In this document: positions 24,445 through 32,641 of the stretch, one piece after another
Position numbering within the stretch: the stretch's first letter is position 1
Layout of the letters: every line of letters starts with the position of its first letter
Origin: JAGPUQ01 sp041594335
GTDB lineage: Bacteria > Pseudomonadota > Gammaproteobacteria > Pseudomonadales > Porticoccaceae
Length of the DNA stretch: 35,652 nt
Assembly (NCBI GenBank): GCA_041594335.1
Contig: JBFHML010000021.1
Location: 1 to 35,652 of the forward strand
Reading direction: 5' to 3'
Position numbers and translations under genes: made by a program
Notes under the pieces: generated by a model
The model's database searches: none
Told to the model about the DNA's origin: nothing
What the model saw: the letters and a program-made list of their open reading frames with translations, nothing else

Positions 24445-25146
24445 TCAGCCTCCTGGTGGATTTCGAATGCCGCCCATCGGCGGCGCTTTCCCGGTGCCGC
24501 CAAAATACAAACGTACCTGTTTGACCGATTCCAATTCACCCAGATCCGGCTCGGTAATGCCGGTCTGTATGGCGACCAGCCGATAACCCGGGATCGCGAA
24601 GCGCGGCACGCGAGAGTCGGCAATCAGCACCGACTCGGCGCGCGTCAAAAATCGCTCCGCCAACACCAGATTGTCCGGGTCATAGAGGACGTCGGCTGCA
24701 CACAGCAGATCCACTGGCCCTGACACCGCGTCCAGAGATGCCGCCAACTGTACGGCAACGCCATTGCGCGCTGCATTGGCGGCCGTCGCGTTCAGCGCTT
24801 CGGGGTTGTTGTCACAGCAGATCACTTGCGCGGCGCCAGCACGCGCGGCCGCGATTCCCACGACACCGGAGCCACAGCCGAAATCAAGCACCCGCTTGCC
24901 CGCCAGCCATTCTGGGGCTGCGAGCAGCGCCGCTGCCATCACCTTGCCCGCTCCCCAGCAAAAACTCCAATAGGGCGGTGTCTCCCAAACCGCGTCGGTT
25001 TCCCTCTCGGTCAACGGCCGTGCCATACCATTCGGATCGAGTAGCCAGAGAGACACACCGCCCGGGGGATACGGTTCAGTCGCGCACAACCGGGCACCGG
25101 GTACCAATCGCTCCAGCGCGGCCACGAGAGGATCGGGCGGCCTCAC
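24445..25146 (-). CDS. Class I SAM-dependent methyltransferase (ETFB-lysine/PrmA-like)
   Basis: This 233-residue protein resembles the ETF-beta lysine methyltransferase and ribosomal-protein L11 methyltransferase group. PPYWSFCWGAGKVMA precedes the SAM loop RVLDFGCGSGVVGIAAARAG, then VICCDNNPEALNATAANAAR and the post-II motif LLCAADVLYD. Protein lysine methylation is the likely activity; the target is unknown, though an acyl-CoA dehydrogenase elsewhere in the window would use ETF. The GTG start at 25146 is supported by GGAGGCTCGAGA upstream and a GTGA overlap with the preceding gene's stop. The longer frame upstream is antisense to the transporter and Gly/Arg-rich, so it is not used. Confidence 0.88.
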   Translation of the reverse strand: MRPPDPLVAALERLVPGARLCATEPYPPGGVSLWLLDPNGMARPLTERETDAVWETPPYWSFCWGAGKVMAAALLAAPEWLAGKRVLDFGCGSGVVGIAAARAGAAQVICCDNNPEALNATAANAARNGVAVQLAASLDAVSGPVDLLCAADVLYDPDNLVLAERFLTRAESVLIADSRVPRFAIPGYRLVAIQTGITEPDLGELESVKQVRLYFGGTGKAPPMGGIRNPPGG

Positions 25147-26213
25147 TCTCGAGCCTCCGATTCGGGAGCCGGCAAAGGTGCCAGGGGCGGCGGTTGACCT
25201 TGACCGAGCATCAAACCCAGCCAGCGGGTATCGGGATCGTTCTCGAAGGCAATCTTGACCAGCATCGTCAATGGAACCGATAGAAACATGCCGATCGGTC
25301 CCAGCACCCACCCCCAAAATACCAAGGAAACAAAAACCACCAACGGCGAGAGATTCAATCCCCGACCCATCCAACGCGGCTCCAGGATATTGCCTACGAC
25401 CGTATTGACGGCGAGCATCAAAGCCGCTGCCAGTGCGGCACTGGCCGGTCCTAACTGCACCAGCGCCAGCAGAATCGGCGGCGCCGCCGCGAGGATGGAG
25501 CCTATGGTCGGCACATAATTGAGCAAGAACGTCAGCAAGCCCCACATGACCGCATAATCCACACCAATCCACCAGAGCCCGAGTCCGGCAACCACCCCGG
25601 TCAGCAAGCTGGTCAGGGTCTTGAGGCCAAGGTAGTGGTTGACGCTCTCGGTAAAGCGACCGATGGCGCCGAAAGACTCCACGGGGATGGCACGTGCCTG
25701 AGCCAGCTTGTCGCGAAAACCCACCTGCTCGGCGAGGATAAACACCACCGTGAGCAAGATCAGGAACCCATTGGTCGTCAGACTGGCCAGGGACGCCAGG
25801 GTATTCCCGGCAAACTGCATCACCGCACCCGGATTGACGCCCTCTCGCCAATCTCCAGCTTCAAAGATCAGCCCCCTGCCATTCAGCCATTCCTGCAGCC
25901 CGCCGCTCATTTCCACCAGTCGCTGCTGATAGCGCGGCAGGTCTTCGCGAAACTCCGCGATCGAATTTCCCACCAAGGTGCCAATCAGCCCCGCAGTCAC
26001 CAGAACCGCAAGCACCATCAACCCGATCGCCGCCCAAGCGGGTACCCGATGGGTCTTGAGCCACGCCACTGGCGGCCCGCAGATCAGCGCGATGAAGATT
26101 GCCAGTAAGAAAGGCACCAACAGGGAGGCCGCCGCCTTCAAGCCCGCGACCACCACCACAAAAGCCGCGGTGTAGAGCAAGAAACGTCCGGCCAGCGACA
26201 TCCCTCCGGTCAT
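25143..26213 (-). CDS. AI-2E family transporter (PerM/YdiK-like)
   Basis: This 356-residue polytopic inner-membrane protein of the AI-2E/PerM family has about seven to eight hydrophobic segments. Family signatures are PFLLAIFIALICGPPVAWL near the N-terminus, a soluble, amphipathic segment with YQQRLVEMSGG, and GLLTFLLNYVPTIGSILAA. NILEPRWMGRGLNLSPLVVF and FWGWVLGPIGMFLSVPL follow. Some relatives export AI-2 and others have cation/H+ antiport roles; the name does not prove a substrate here. Two in-frame ATGs (26216, 26213) lie at the start; 26213 is spaced best from GGAGG. It overlaps the stop of the upstream small gene and is itself overlapped by the next GTG. Confidence 0.92.
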   Translation of the reverse strand: MTGGMSLAGRFLLYTAAFVVVVAGLKAAASLLVPFLLAIFIALICGPPVAWLKTHRVPAWAAIGLMVLAVLVTAGLIGTLVGNSIAEFREDLPRYQQRLVEMSGGLQEWLNGRGLIFEAGDWREGVNPGAVMQFAGNTLASLASLTTNGFLILLTVVFILAEQVGFRDKLAQARAIPVESFGAIGRFTESVNHYLGLKTLTSLLTGVVAGLGLWWIGVDYAVMWGLLTFLLNYVPTIGSILAAAPPILLALVQLGPASAALAAALMLAVNTVVGNILEPRWMGRGLNLSPLVVFVSLVFWGWVLGPIGMFLSVPLTMLVKIAFENDPDTRWLGLMLGQGQPPPLAPLPAPESEARE

Positions 26214-26554
26214 CATTTGTCCTCCTGCATGGATTCCAGCTCGCACAACACCGCCTCGAGCTGCGCTCGGCCCGCTGGACTGAATTGCACCGTCTCCATA
26301 TTCACTAACTCCGTGTCGGCGATCTCTCGGCATCGGCGCCGCAGCCGCGCCAGCTCTGGGTCGTGCCGTAGCGGCGCGGCTACCAGCAAGGTCCAGTCCT
26401 GGGTGAGCGCCTGCTCATCGAGCACCAGATTCAATACCCGCGTCATCTCGTTCCGGTCGAACCGGTAATAGGGTGTGCGCACTTTCAACAACACGCCCAA
26501 CACCACGCCGAGCACCACAACCGCCAGCCCCATGGTGATCAATGCAGTAGTCAT
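26213..26554 (-). CDS. Small single-pass membrane protein of unknown function
   Basis: This 113-residue protein has one N-terminal membrane helix (ITMGLAVVVLGVVLGVLLKV) followed by a ~85-residue soluble, helical domain rich in Leu, Arg and Glu (MTRVLNLVLDEQALTQDWTL, LARLRRRCREIADTE). No family is recognised. The ATG at 26554 overlaps the TauE-type gene's stop as ATGA and follows GGAGAAG. A longer frame reaching 26701 is antisense and unlikely. It is held tightly between the permease and the AI-2E-type transporter, so it may be an accessory of either. Confidence 0.8.
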   Translation of the reverse strand: MTTALITMGLAVVVLGVVLGVLLKVRTPYYRFDRNEMTRVLNLVLDEQALTQDWTLLVAAPLRHDPELARLRRRCREIADTELVNMETVQFSPAGRAQLEAVLCELESMQEDK

Positions 26555-27306
26555 CTTCTCCACAATAAATGCAACGCCATCGCGAGCGTAACGACAACGA
26601 GTACGGGCTGGACCAATCGCGTGCCGCGCCGAATGACCAACCCAGAACCCCACCAAGCGCCCAGGATCTGTGCGCCGGCCATCGCCAGCGCCAGCCCCCA
26701 CTGCACCCTGCCGGTAACCGCGAACAACAGCGCGGAGATCCCATTCACCACTAGCACCAAAGCCTTGGTATGGGCGGTGGCTTTGCGCAGGTTGTAACCA
26801 CGCAGACTGACCAGGAAAAACGGCAAAATCGAGCCCATACCTGGGCCAAAAAAACCACCGTAAAAGCCTATCGCCGGCGCCGCGCCATAATCAAAAACTC
26901 GCGGCGCCACGCGTCGCGGAACATCGCGATCACCGATACGCGGCGACAATAAAAAATAGAATGCGATACCCACCAACAGTAGTGGCAACAGCGCTTCTAA
27001 CAGTGTGGTGGACAGCCGTTGGACTGCCAATACCCCACCAATAGCACCCACTCCAGCAAAGCACAGCCCGCGCCGGGCATCGGCCCAACACAGGTGCCCC
27101 GAACGCATAAAGTTTAGTGTCGAGGTGAGCGTGCCCAAGGCGCTCTGTACCTTATTGGTACCAAGCGCCAGCAACGGCGGCAGACCCGCCCACAACAGCG
27201 CCGGGAGGGTGATCAAACCGCCGGCTCCGGCCATCGACGACACGAACCCCGCGACAAAGGCGAGCGCAACCAGTAGCGCTACCATAGCGCTGGACAGTTC
27301 CGGCAT
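26551..27306 (-). CDS. TSUP (TauE/SafE) family sulfite/organosulfonate exporter
   Basis: This 251-residue polytopic protein of the 4-toluene-sulfonate uptake permease family has about eight hydrophobic segments. Diagnostic residues are FVSSMAGAGGLITLPALL near the N-terminus, LGTNKVQSALGTLTSTLNF, and a half-repeat GFYGGFFGPGMGSILPFFLV with KATAHTKALVLVVNGISALL. Members export sulfite, sulfoacetate or related anions; the substrate is not clear from sequence. The ATG at 27306 follows GGAGACTC; the longer frame upstream is not membrane-like. It is the first gene of the minus-strand operon, so the promoter should lie in 27307-27588. Confidence 0.92.
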   Translation of the reverse strand: MPELSSAMVALLVALAFVAGFVSSMAGAGGLITLPALLWAGLPPLLALGTNKVQSALGTLTSTLNFMRSGHLCWADARRGLCFAGVGAIGGVLAVQRLSTTLLEALLPLLLVGIAFYFLLSPRIGDRDVPRRVAPRVFDYGAAPAIGFYGGFFGPGMGSILPFFLVSLRGYNLRKATAHTKALVLVVNGISALLFAVTGRVQWGLALAMAGAQILGAWWGSGLVIRRGTRLVQPVLVVVTLAMALHLLWRR

Positions 27307-27588
27307 GAGTCTCCTGCAGGGCGGTGGATAGTTCGCCGCGGATGGTAGCAGAGCGGGCCGCTTGCCGATTCCAGCCACAACGACAGTGGGTGACGGGCTC
27401 TGCGGCACGTTGCCGCTGGACATGGAACAGATCCGTTCGCCCTGCCTCGCAAATCGCTGCGCCCGAGCGAACTACGACGACCGAACCTTACGTTCTGTGG
27501 GCGTGCCCCGTCTCCCCCAGAAAACCAGACCGCCAGGCCTACGCGCTCGATCCCCCTTTCCAGGGCAAGTCAATCGGTGATCGGCGCC
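27307..27588. other. Intergenic region, upstream of the TSUP operon
   Basis: These 282 bases lie between the LLM oxidoreductase stop and the TSUP start, both on the minus strand. I found no convincing sigma-70 boxes, hairpin plus T-tract or coding frame; short open frames are Arg/Pro-rich. The promoter of the downstream operon is expected here but is not evident by eye. Confidence 0.5.
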
Positions 27589-28584
27589 TCAGCCCGCCGC
27601 CCGCCACTCGGCCAACAGCTGCAACGCGCGGCGGCGCAGCAGTTGATCGTAAATGTCGCAGGTGAAGAACAATTCATCAGCGCCGGTTCGTGCCAGCAGG
27701 GCATTCAAGTGACTACAGACGCGTTCCCTGCCACCGATGGCAGCGACCCCGAGCAACTCGCCGATCGCGGCCTGCTCGCCCGGGCTCGCATCCAATGGCG
27801 CAGCAGACGGCGGGGACAGCTGCAGGCTGGCACCGCGCAGCAACGCCAGCCAGCGCTGGCGAAGACTGGCGGCTAGTAATTCTGCCTCCGCATCATCACG
27901 TGCGGCCACCAAGGGAACGCCGAGCGCGGCATAGGGCGCAGCCAGCTCGGCGGAGGGCCGGAACTCGGCACGATAGCGCGCCAAGGCGGCGTCCAACTGC
28001 TGGGGCGCAAAGTGCGATGCGAACGCGTAAGGCAGGCCCAACTCGGCGGCGAGCCGGGCACTGGACAGACTGGAACCCAGGAGCCAGAGCTCGACGTCAC
28101 TGTCCACACCCGGTATTGCGCGCAATCGTTGGCCGGGTTGCCCCGGTCCCAACAGGCGGCGGATCTCGGCGACGTCGGCGGGAAACGCCTCCGCACTGCG
28201 GCCACGGCCCAAGGCTGACGCCGTCCAGGGATCGGTGCCCGGCGCCCGCCCCAGCCCCAGATCGATGCGCCCGGGGTGCAAGGCTGCCAGGGTGCCGAAC
28301 CGTTCGGCAACCGCCAACGGGGCATGGTTGGGCAGCATGACGCCGCCGGCTCCGACCCGGATCCGCTCGGTCTGTACTGCGAGATGGGCGATCAGCACCT
28401 CCGGAGCGGAACTGGCGATGCCATCCATGTTGTGATGCTCGGCGACCCAGAAACGGGCATAGCCCGCAGCCTCGGCGCTACGCGCCAGCGCCAGACAGTG
28501 CCTGAGCGCCTCGCCGGCGTCACCGCCGCGGCGAATGGGTGCCAGATCCAAGACCGAAATGGGCGTCTTGCGTAACCACGACAT
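27589..28584 (-). CDS. LLM class flavin-dependent oxidoreductase (luciferase-like)
   Basis: This 331-residue bacterial luciferase-like monooxygenase has SVLDLAPIRRGGDAGEAL at the start, then ARFWVAEHHNMDGIASSAP and VGAGGVMLPNHAPLAVAERF. HPGRIDLGLGRAPGTD, a flavin- and substrate-shaping motif of the MsnO8/YhbW-type group, follows. These enzymes use FMNH2 or F420 with O2; the substrate is unknown. It begins 16 nt after the DUF1326 stop, so it probably shares a transcript with the DUF2182/DUF1326 pair. ATG 28584 gives the typical short N-terminus and no signal peptide. Confidence 0.93.
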   Translation of the reverse strand: MSWLRKTPISVLDLAPIRRGGDAGEALRHCLALARSAEAAGYARFWVAEHHNMDGIASSAPEVLIAHLAVQTERIRVGAGGVMLPNHAPLAVAERFGTLAALHPGRIDLGLGRAPGTDPWTASALGRGRSAEAFPADVAEIRRLLGPGQPGQRLRAIPGVDSDVELWLLGSSLSSARLAAELGLPYAFASHFAPQQLDAALARYRAEFRPSAELAAPYAALGVPLVAARDDAEAELLAASLRQRWLALLRGASLQLSPPSAAPLDASPGEQAAIGELLGVAAIGGRERVCSHLNALLARTGADELFFTCDIYDQLLRRRALQLLAEWRAAG

Positions 28585-28600
28585 TCAGCGTACGCGACCC

Positions 28601-29221
28601 TTAGTCCTGATTCGTCCAATCAAACGCATAGCGAATCCAGTTAGCGTCAGCAAACTGCAACTGAATGCCTTCGGCAGCGACGTCAAAGCTCCCCTGGCCA
28701 CACTCTCCGCGCTTCCAGATAAAACCCTGGGCGAGATCGATGGCGACGCGATGGGGCTCGCCAGTGACGGGATTCTTGAGTGTGGTGCCCTGGGCACTGC
28801 CAACACCGGGAATGGTGAAGCCACTGTCCAGATCATCGTCGATCACCGTAATGGGCGCCCGCACCACGCCGGTAACCGCAAAGGTCGTCCCGAGAATGAC
28901 CCAGGGTAGGCCACCTAACTGGCCGGTGAAGATCTGCGCCAGCGCATCCAACTGGTCGTCCGTGACTTCCGGAGGCACCACGAATACGGCGCGACCACCG
29001 CCTTCGTGAATCGCTTTGGGCCAATCCATAATCGCCACCGCATCAATGCCCGCCAACGCAATCTCGCCGCAATGACCGCTGGCAACGCGGGTCAGCACCG
29101 CGGCCTTGCAGCTACCATCCGACGAGGTCGGAAACCCGGAAAAATTGCAGGTACAACCGGGCTGGCAGTTGCAAAATTCGAACCCCGTACCTTGCAAGCG
29201 CCAGGGAGTCGGAATGTTCAT
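28601..29221 (-). CDS. DUF1326 domain protein
   Basis: This 206-residue soluble protein matches DUF1326. Near the N-terminus it has a Cys cluster FEFCNCQPGCTCNF (Cys17, 19, 23, 25), the family's hallmark and a possible metal or redox site. VVPPEVTDDQLDALAQIFTG, FAVTGVVRAPITVIDDD and TGEPHRVAIDLAQGF follow. The function is unknown. The ATG at 29221 follows GAAGGAG; the longer frame upstream is antisense to the DUF2182 gene. It lies 16 nt downstream of DUF2182, a pairing I recall as recurrent, which suggests that the two act together. Confidence 0.92.
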   Translation of the reverse strand: MNIPTPWRLQGTGFEFCNCQPGCTCNFSGFPTSSDGSCKAAVLTRVASGHCGEIALAGIDAVAIMDWPKAIHEGGGRAVFVVPPEVTDDQLDALAQIFTGQLGGLPWVILGTTFAVTGVVRAPITVIDDDLDSGFTIPGVGSAQGTTLKNPVTGEPHRVAIDLAQGFIWKRGECGQGSFDVAAEGIQLQFADANWIRYAFDWTNQD

Positions 29222-29237
29222 GGAGCTACTCCTTCCC

Positions 29238-30008
29238 TCAGGGGAGAGGGGTCCAATACGCCAATGACGCGAACCACCCGGGATTCCACAGCAGCGCCGT
29301 CCCGGCCAACGCAAACATCATGGCGGCCATAAGCGCAGTCCAGCCACCCCCCGGCGCCGCTTTCTCCAGCAGGATAATCACACTCAGTGCCAGCATCCAC
29401 GTCAGGTTCATGGTTCCCAGGGCCACCAATACCGCCATCATCGCCCAACAGCAACCGATACAGAACAGCCCATGCACGGCGCCCATACGAGTCGCACCGA
29501 GAAAGCCCCGCGCCCTCCCCCCATATTGCAGGAAGAAGGACAGAGGGGAGCGGCAGTGACGCAGGCAGGCCGACTTCCAAGGTGTCAGCTGCCAGATCGC
29601 CGCGCCCAGCAATACCAGGCCTGCAGACCGCCCCACCCAAGACTCCGTCCCGCCCGGCACCGGTGCGAACCACCGCGAGGCGATGTACGCAGGCAGCCCT
29701 GGCAGCACCCAAACCATCAGATAACCGAGCAGAAAAAACGGCAGCGGCGCGACGGCACCCCGCGCCGCGGCCAGCGCATACAACCGCACGGCAGGAATCA
29801 GCGCTGGCGCCATCATCGCCGCCATCATCGCCGTCCAGCCGACGAGAAACCCGGCTACGGAAACCATGGCGCTCATGGGCATCCCGGGCATGGTTTCCGC
29901 CATAGCGGCCATGTCCATCGCCATGCGCACCGACCACCACCAACCTAGAGCACCAACGGACAGCAGCCCTAAGGGTAGGATCCATCGGAGTCGCAACTCG
30001 CCTGCCAC
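29238..30008 (-). CDS. DUF2182 integral membrane protein
   Basis: This 256-residue inner-membrane protein has about seven hydrophobic segments. It carries the Met-rich family motif WTAMMAAMMAPALIP, a Cys/His motif (KSACLRHCRSP) and HGLFCIGCCWAMMAVL, which together read as a metal-binding membrane site. A second Met-rich helix, LMAAMMFALAGTALL, lies near the end. The N-terminus is also Met-rich (MAMDMAAMAETMPGMPM). Met, Cys and His ligands suggest copper or another soft metal, but this is inference; the DUF2182 role is not established to me. The GTG at 30008 opens a membrane helix; no better ATG precedes it. Confidence 0.9.
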   Translation of the reverse strand: MAGELRLRWILPLGLLSVGALGWWWSVRMAMDMAAMAETMPGMPMSAMVSVAGFLVGWTAMMAAMMAPALIPAVRLYALAAARGAVAPLPFFLLGYLMVWVLPGLPAYIASRWFAPVPGGTESWVGRSAGLVLLGAAIWQLTPWKSACLRHCRSPLSFFLQYGGRARGFLGATRMGAVHGLFCIGCCWAMMAVLVALGTMNLTWMLALSVIILLEKAAPGGGWTALMAAMMFALAGTALLWNPGWFASLAYWTPLP

Positions 30009-30081
30009 GCTCAGCGCTCCCCGGCTTCACGAACATTCCCCGGCAGCCCGTCGGGCACTCTCGGCGCGGCGCAGCACTGTT

Positions 30082-32199
30082 TCACAGCTTGGCCGCCAGG
30101 TAGCCGGCAACTTCATCGGCGGGCAGCGGCGGACTGAAGAAAAATCCTTGAGCCAGGCGGCAACCACTCGTTTGCAAGAATTGGCACTGTTCCGCGGTTT
30201 CCACACCCTCGGCGACGACCTCGAGATTCATTTTCAGGCCAAGGGAAATCGCCGCCTCCACGATCGAGGCATCCCCGGGATCTTTCGTCAAATCGCTAAT
30301 GAACGTCCGATCAATCTTGAGGACGTCCAACGGGAAATGCTTGAGATAAGCCAACGAGGAATAGCCCACTCCGAAATCATCCACCGCAACGCGAACGCCA
30401 AGATCGTGCAGCCGACGCAGCATATCTCCCGCGGCCTGGGGATCGCGCATCATCAGGTTTTCGGTGACCTCCAACTCCAGTGCACCGAAAGGCATCTGTT
30501 CCTGATCGAGCACAGCGCGAATCTTGGTGATCAACTCTGGATCCGTGAATTGTGCCGCGGACACGTTAACCGACACCCGCGACGGCGCAATTCCCGCCTC
30601 ACGCCACCGACGCGCGTGCGCGCACGCATTGCGCAGAACCCAGTTGCCCACGGGGACGATCAGTCCCGTGTCCTCCAACAGCGGCAAAAACTCCGCCGGA
30701 GAAACCAATCCGCGCTGAGGATGCCGCCAACGAATCAGCGCTTCCAGCGCTGACACCCTGCCGCTGTCGAGCGCGATTTGAGGCTGGAAGAACAGTTCAA
30801 ACTCCTGCCGCTCGATCGCCCGCCGCAGATCTGCTTCCAGGGCAAGCAGCTCGTGACCGCGTTCGTTCATCTCCGGCGCATAAAATCGATACTGGTTACG
30901 TCCCGCCGCTTTGGCCCGGTACATCGCGGTATCGGCATTGCGCAGGAGAGTTTCCACTCCGCCGCCGTCGTGGGGATACACCGCAATGCCGATACTGAAA
31001 GTAACAAAGACCTCCTGGATCCCCGCGTCGAGCGGGCGCTCAAACGCTGCGCGCACTTTGCGCAACACCGCGAGAACATCCTCCATCCGCGCCAGATCGG
31101 TGGCCGCGATGGTGAATTCATCGCCACCGTGACGGGCGACCGTATCCGTAGGGCGGAGACAGCGTTGCATCCGCGTTGCAACCTGACGCAGCACCGCATC
31201 CCCGACTGCATGCCCCAGGGTGTCATTGATCCGCTTGAAATTGTCGAGATCGAAAAAGAATACCGCCACGATGCCGCCACTGCGACGCACGTAGGCCAGC
31301 TCTGCCTCGAGCCGATCGGTGAGCAAAAACCGGTTGGGAAGGCCCGTCAGACGATCATGTGTCGCCTGGTACTGGAGCTCCGCCTCAAATTCCTTACGCT
31401 CGGAAATATCACGAGCGACGATCGACAGATAATCAACTTGTCCTTCCCGATCTCGGTGTGCGACCACCAACTTGGACATCGGAATGTCACCGCGACCACC
31501 AGGCGCAGGGAGCACCACCTCGCCAAACCAATGTCCCTCGCGATGCGCTACTGGAAAGGCCTCACCGAGCAGATGTGCCGCGACATGCTCGGAGAATAGG
31601 TCTTGCAGGGAGCGATTCTCGAGCGTCCCACGATGATCCAACCCGAGCAACTGGCGGCCAGCGCTGTTGAGGAAGCTGAGTGCGCCGCCGGGATCGGTGA
31701 TCGCGACCAAGTCGGGGGTGGCCTCCAACACTTCGGCGAGCCGCGCTCGCTCGCGCTCAACGGCCGCGCTCTCGGCTTCCAGCCGCCTTTGCTCTCGCCG
31801 GACACGGGCTTCCTCGAGCTCGCGCCGTAGCGCCGGCACCAGCCGCGACGGGTTGTCCTTGAGCACGTAGTCGCGGGCACCCAACCGCATGGCTTCCACA
31901 GCGCTTTCCTCGCCGAGCGTGCCGGATACAAAGATCAGCGGTAGATCCGGGAGACGTTCGTTGACCAACCGCAAGGCAGCCAGACCATCAAACCCTGGCA
32001 TCGTGTAATCGCACAGCACCACATCCCAGTCCTGCTCCAGCGCTATCAACAATTCGCGCTGGTTCTGTACTCTGTGCCATTGAGGTCTCCAACCCCCGTC
32101 AACGAGCAAATCCAGGATCAGCAGGGCATCGTCTTCCCGGTCTTCAACGATCAATACGCGGATATCGTGTGGCTCGTCCATGGCTTCGTGCGACTGCAT
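30082..32199 (-). CDS. REC-PAS-GGDEF-EAL response regulator (c-di-GMP turnover)
   Basis: About 705 residues. An N-terminal receiver has its phospho-acceptor Asp64 in VVLCDYTMPGFDG. A linker coiled coil follows, then a PAS domain with PAC (VLEATPDLVAITDPGGALSF, DISERKEFE). GGDEF at residues 358-362 is intact, with an inhibitory RxxD (RPTD) exactly five residues before it. The EAL at 486-488 has its key partners: NVSAAQF, ELEVTENLMM, VAVDDFGVGYSSLAYLK and VVAEGVETAEQ. Both diguanylate cyclase and phosphodiesterase activities are therefore possible. The start is chosen as ATG 32199, one base after the upstream stop; ATG 32223 (overlapping) is an alternative. It is probably phosphorylated by the upstream kinase. 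Confidence 0.93.
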   Translation of the reverse strand: MQSHEAMDEPHDIRVLIVEDREDDALLILDLLVDGGWRPQWHRVQNQRELLIALEQDWDVVLCDYTMPGFDGLAALRLVNERLPDLPLIFVSGTLGEESAVEAMRLGARDYVLKDNPSRLVPALRRELEEARVRREQRRLEAESAAVERERARLAEVLEATPDLVAITDPGGALSFLNSAGRQLLGLDHRGTLENRSLQDLFSEHVAAHLLGEAFPVAHREGHWFGEVVLPAPGGRGDIPMSKLVVAHRDREGQVDYLSIVARDISERKEFEAELQYQATHDRLTGLPNRFLLTDRLEAELAYVRRSGGIVAVFFFDLDNFKRINDTLGHAVGDAVLRQVATRMQRCLRPTDTVARHGGDEFTIAATDLARMEDVLAVLRKVRAAFERPLDAGIQEVFVTFSIGIAVYPHDGGGVETLLRNADTAMYRAKAAGRNQYRFYAPEMNERGHELLALEADLRRAIERQEFELFFQPQIALDSGRVSALEALIRWRHPQRGLVSPAEFLPLLEDTGLIVPVGNWVLRNACAHARRWREAGIAPSRVSVNVSAAQFTDPELITKIRAVLDQEQMPFGALELEVTENLMMRDPQAAGDMLRRLHDLGVRVAVDDFGVGYSSLAYLKHFPLDVLKIDRTFISDLTKDPGDASIVEAAISLGLKMNLEVVAEGVETAEQCQFLQTSGCRLAQGFFFSPPLPADEVAGYLAAKL

Positions 32200-32200
32200 C

Positions 32201-32641
32201 TCAGTCGCTTTCAGGGGGGGCATTCAACACGAGCCAATATAGGCCCAACTGTCCTGCTGCGCGCACGAATTCGTCAAAGTCCACTGGTTTGCGCACATAG
32301 CTATTGGCACCCAGCGCATAACCTTCCAGACGGTCTTGATCCTCATTCGAAGAGGTGAGAATGACTACCGGCAGTAATCGCGTGCGCGGGTGCGCGCGAA
32401 TTCTGCGCAACACCTCGAGCCCATCGATCCGCGGCAACTTCAGATCCAACAACACCACAGCGGGCAAACTTTCGGCATCTCGATCGGCAAACGCGCCGGT
32501 GGCGTACAGGTAATCGAGCGCCTCTACACCGTCACGCACCCTGACCACGGGATTCGCGATTCGATTGGCGGCAAAAGCATGTAAGGTTAGTGTGACGTCA
32601 TCCGGATTGTCTTCGACGAGTAGAATGGATTTTCCATTCAT
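32201..32641 (-). CDS. Single-domain response regulator (Rcp1-like)
   Basis: This 146-residue receiver-only protein has acidic ILLVEDNPDDV, phospho-acceptor Asp66 in VVLLDLKLPRIDG, TSSNEDQDRLEGY and the conserved Lys in SYVRKPVDFDEF. This is the set-up of phytochrome-associated Rcp1-type regulators. It has no output domain, so it either relays phosphate or acts by protein contact. The ATG overlaps the kinase's stop (ATGA), and the next start lies one base after its stop, a tight kinase-regulator-output order. Confidence 0.95.
   Translation of the reverse strand: MNGKSILLVEDNPDDVTLTLHAFAANRIANPVVRVRDGVEALDYLYATGAFADRDAESLPAVVLLDLKLPRIDGLEVLRRIRAHPRTRLLPVVILTSSNEDQDRLEGYALGANSYVRKPVDFDEFVRAAGQLGLYWLVLNAPPESD

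Noticed and set aside
25147..25851. N-terminal extension of the ETFB-like methyltransferase
   Set aside because: It is the shadow of the AI-2E-type transporter; the GTGA overlap and ribosome-binding site place the start at 25146.
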